Source: JAVHLK01 sp043806215 (lineage in GTDB: Bacteria; Desulfobacterota; Desulfomonilia; Desulfomonilales; Desulfomonilaceae). Taken from it: DNA of 51,761 nt. The stretch covers positions 1-51,761 of the forward strand of contig JAZDHD010000446.1 of NCBI GenBank assembly GCA_043806215.1. Reading direction: 5' to 3'. A program made the position numbers and the translations under genes. Below the pieces are notes generated by a model, which searched no databases, had not been told where the DNA came from, and saw only the letters and a list, made by a program, of their open reading frames with translations. Positions within the stretch are counted from its first letter, which is position 1; the number at the start of each line of letters is the position of its first letter. Positions 50,284 through 51,761 of this stretch are shown piece after piece.

Positions 50284-50742
50284 ATGCGTCACACTCCAAC
50301 CAACAGACTCCTTATCCTCAGAGTCTATCTCGGGCTGCTCGGAACCTTTACCCTCTTCTGGTGGCCCCTTTCTCACTGGTTCTACCCCGAATGGTACCAT
50401 CGGCTCCTCGGTTTCGAAAGCTTTGACCCCTCTCTGGTTACCATAATCGGAACCACGGGGCTCGTCGCAGTCTTGAACATCTTCTTCGCCGCGCTCGACC
50501 CAATCCGCAACCGGGCGATGATTACCATACTCATCGTTTTCAGCATCGCCATGGCCGCAACGTACCTCTTGCTCATCCAGACGAAAGGTTTTCCCGAGCG
50601 TGAGTACGCAAACATGACGTTGTTGATCGTTAACACGATCGTCCTGATCACATTGTATCCCCGGTCGGCAAGTGCTGCGGGAGGGCTTAGTGCTCGGTGG
50701 CGTAAATACGGTCGCACAAGCAGCACCGTCTTCCCGGGGTAG
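50284..50742 (+). CDS. Small membrane protein regulated with TetR; C-terminus from repeat element
   Basis: This encodes 152 residues from the ATG at 50284, with an AAGGAG site. It has four hydrophobic helices (about 9-27, 48-70, 77-96, 110-127) and no recognised family. Residues 135-152 (LSARWRKYGRTSSTVFPG) are encoded by the left terminal repeat and interior of the element starting at 50686, and the TAG stop also lies in the element. The ancestral stop was therefore probably displaced. It follows tetR by 78 bp with the second operator between, which suggests the protein is the main target of that repressor. Confidence 0.7.
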   Translation: MRHTPTNRLLILRVYLGLLGTFTLFWWPLSHWFYPEWYHRLLGFESFDPSLVTIIGTTGLVAVLNIFFAALDPIRNRAMITILIVFSIAMAATYLLLIQTKGFPEREYANMTLLIVNTIVLITLYPRSASAAGGLSARWRKYGRTSSTVFPG

Positions 50743-50964
50743 GCCGGGAACCAGTCTCTTCTTCCTGGACCCCGGCCTACCCCGGGAAGACGGCGGGCGG
50801 CGCCCGCCCTTGAAGATGACGGGCATCCCGCGTTCCGCGGGACCCCACGAAACAGGTCTAAAGCTTCATGATAGTCCTTCGTAGCCCGGGCCTCCGTGCC
50901 CGGATCTTGTCCTTGCCGCAGCGAGACGAAAATGTGCGACCGTATTGTGCCATAGAACACTTAG
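50686..50964. mobile_element. MITE-like element with 33-bp terminal inverted repeats
   Basis: This is the clearest copy of the family. The left end (50686-50719: CTTAGTGCTC ... ATACGGTCGCACAA) and the right end (50932-50964, complementary, ending GAACACTTAG) form imperfect inverted repeats of about 33 bp. The interior has long nested palindromes (CGTCTTCCCGGGGTAGGCCG paired with its complement around 50772-50790), GGGCGG/CCGCCC, CCCGCG-TTC-CGCGGG and CCGGGC-CTCCGT-GCCCGG modules. Part of the interior (50778-50822) recurs inverted at the window's first 45 bases. No transposase is encoded and no clear target duplication was seen. The last copy ends 18 bp before the iorA start. Confidence 0.88.
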
Positions 50965-50982
50965 TCCCAAGGAGGATTGAAC

Positions 50983-51441
50983 ATGATTGAACTGCGAGTG
51001 AACAAGACAACGCATCGTATCGACCCGGACCCGGAAACACCGCTGCTGTGGGTCCTCCGGGAGGATCTCGGGTTGCTCGGCACCAAGTACTCGTGCGGCA
51101 TCGGTGAGTGCGGGTCCTGCGTGGTCCACGTCGACGGCGAAGCCGTCAGATCTTGCGTAACACCCGTAGGCGAGGTAACCGGAAAGGAGATCACCACCAT
51201 AGAAGGGCTCACCGGTCCCATTGCCGAAGCCCTTAAGGAAGCATGGATCGAGGGAGATGTTCCTCAGTGCGGTTACTGTCAGCCCGGGCAGATCATGACC
51301 GCGGCCGATCTGTTGGCCGAAAACCCAAGCCCTTCCGATTCGGACATCGATGAAGCCATGACGGGAGTGTTGTGCCGCTGCGGGACCTATCGTGAAATAC
51401 GGCAAGCCATTCACCGGGCATCAGGGAGGGCATCAAAATGA
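50983..51441 (+). CDS. iorA: Isoquinoline 1-oxidoreductase-type 2Fe-2S subunit (molybdenum hydroxylase small subunit)
   Basis: This is an electron-transfer subunit of the xanthine oxidase family. With the ATG at 50983 (GGAGG seven bases upstream) it has 152 residues. The ferredoxin-like domain holds the first [2Fe-2S] ligands Cys38, 43, 46 and 58 (CGIGECGSC ... SC). The C-terminal helical domain holds the second cluster ligands Cys96, 99, 131 and 133 (CGYCQPGQIM, CRCGTY). The large molybdopterin subunit follows with a 4-base overlap. A two-subunit form without a FAD subunit is typical of isoquinoline/aldehyde-oxidising enzymes; the actual substrate is not known. Confidence 0.92.
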   Translation: MIELRVNKTTHRIDPDPETPLLWVLREDLGLLGTKYSCGIGECGSCVVHVDGEAVRSCVTPVGEVTGKEITTIEGLTGPIAEALKEAWIEGDVPQCGYCQPGQIMTAADLLAENPSPSDSDIDEAMTGVLCRCGTYREIRQAIHRASGRASK

Positions 51442-51761
51442 CGCACGCACGATCCGAGATGGAAAGAAGACAGTTCCTGCAGGTGATTTGCTTGGCCGGA
51501 GCCGGCCTCCTGGTGGGCTGTTCTCTTCAAGCCGGAGCAACTCCCGCACGGGGGCCGCAACCGACATCCGGAAACAGTGGACGGGAGATCGCACCCAACG
51601 CGTGGATCAGGATCGGCCGGGACGACTCCGTCACGGTGATGGTCAATCATTCGGAAATGGGTCAGGGAATACACAGCGGCCTGGCCATGATCGTGGCCGA
51701 GGAATTGGAGGCCGATTGGGCAAAGGTGCGGACTGAGCCGGCATCCATGGACCCGGTGTAC
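51438..51761 (+). CDS. iorB: Molybdopterin-binding large subunit, isoquinoline 1-oxidoreductase type (partial)
   Basis: This is the start of the catalytic subunit, cut by the window end; 108 codons are visible. Its ATG overlaps the iorA stop (ATGA). The N-terminus has a Tat signal (ERRQFLQ at 9-15) followed by a hydrophobic stretch and the lipobox-like LLVGC (about 24-28), so the enzyme may be a periplasmic lipoprotein. After a Pro/Gly linker, APNAWIRIGRDDSVTVMVNHSEMGQGIHSGLAMIVAEELEADW is the typical opening of the first molybdopterin domain. Substrate is unknown. Confidence 0.88.
   Translation, partial: MTHARSEMERRQFLQVICLAGAGLLVGCSLQAGATPARGPQPTSGNSGREIAPNAWIRIGRDDSVTVMVNHSEMGQGIHSGLAMIVAEELEADWAKVRTEPASMDPVY

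Overview
The window looks like chromosomal DNA of a Gram-negative, moderately GC-rich bacterium. An OmpA-type C-terminal domain, a Tat lipoprotein signal, NtrC-type sigma-54 regulation and the bacterial fatty-acid gene order all fit. The closest guess is a deltaproteobacterial (Desulfobacterota) lineage; this is an inference from gene style and not from a marker gene. No rRNA, tRNA, CRISPR array, phage or transposase gene was seen.

Layout. 1-8.5 kb (mostly minus strand): TrkH/TrkA potassium uptake, an orphan CopG-like protein, a GT-A glycosyltransferase of the glucosylglycerate/glucosyl-phosphoglycerate synthase type, a DUF2461 protein, a MoaD/ThiS-like protein, MltG, RuvX and a TPR protein. 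9-14.2 kb: a membrane histidine kinase with an NtrC-type regulator, then a convergent cytoplasmic GAF kinase with a cysteine cluster. 14.3-18 kb: a minus-strand isoprenoid operon (hypothetical, xseB, ispA, dxs). 18.2-22.5 kb: vWA-OmpA protein, DUF2752 membrane protein, CBS protein, alpha/beta hydrolase, small proline-rich exported protein. 22.7-29.1 kb: yceD-rpmF-fabD-fabG-acpP-fabF-glyA, lacking plsX and fabH between rpmF and fabD, plus a small membrane protein. 29.5-31.4 kb: a candidate small RNA with its own promoter and terminator, a ketopantoate reductase, and an unusual Cys/Gly/Ser repeat peptide that resembles a RiPP precursor. 31.5-37.5 kb: urtABCDE urea ABC transporter (minus). 38.4-43.6 kb: urease ureD-ureAB(fused)-ureC-ureF-ureG (plus), with no ureE. 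44.2-51.8 kb: a large membrane-anchored protein with a zinc phospholipase C-like metal site, a divergent thymidylate-synthase-like protein, a DUF2062 protein, a small hypothetical protein, a TetR regulator with two matching operators and its adjacent membrane protein, and the start of an isoquinoline 1-oxidoreductase-type molybdenum hydroxylase.

How the genes work together. UrtABCDE imports urea, and urease, matured by UreD/F/G, releases ammonia; the two units are divergently placed around about 0.94 kb of repeat-rich DNA. The fab cluster and glyA supply fatty acids and one-carbon units. dxs and ispA feed isoprenoids. The TetR regulator probably represses itself and the next gene.

The most striking non-coding feature is a family of palindromic elements, some with roughly 33-bp terminal inverted repeats (core ATACGGTCGCACA). 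They carry interchangeable hairpins and sit repeatedly at or inside the 3' ends of genes; in two genes they supply the last 18 to about 31 codons. A second, unrelated hairpin-rich repeat of about 210 bp flanks the urease cluster on both sides in the same orientation.
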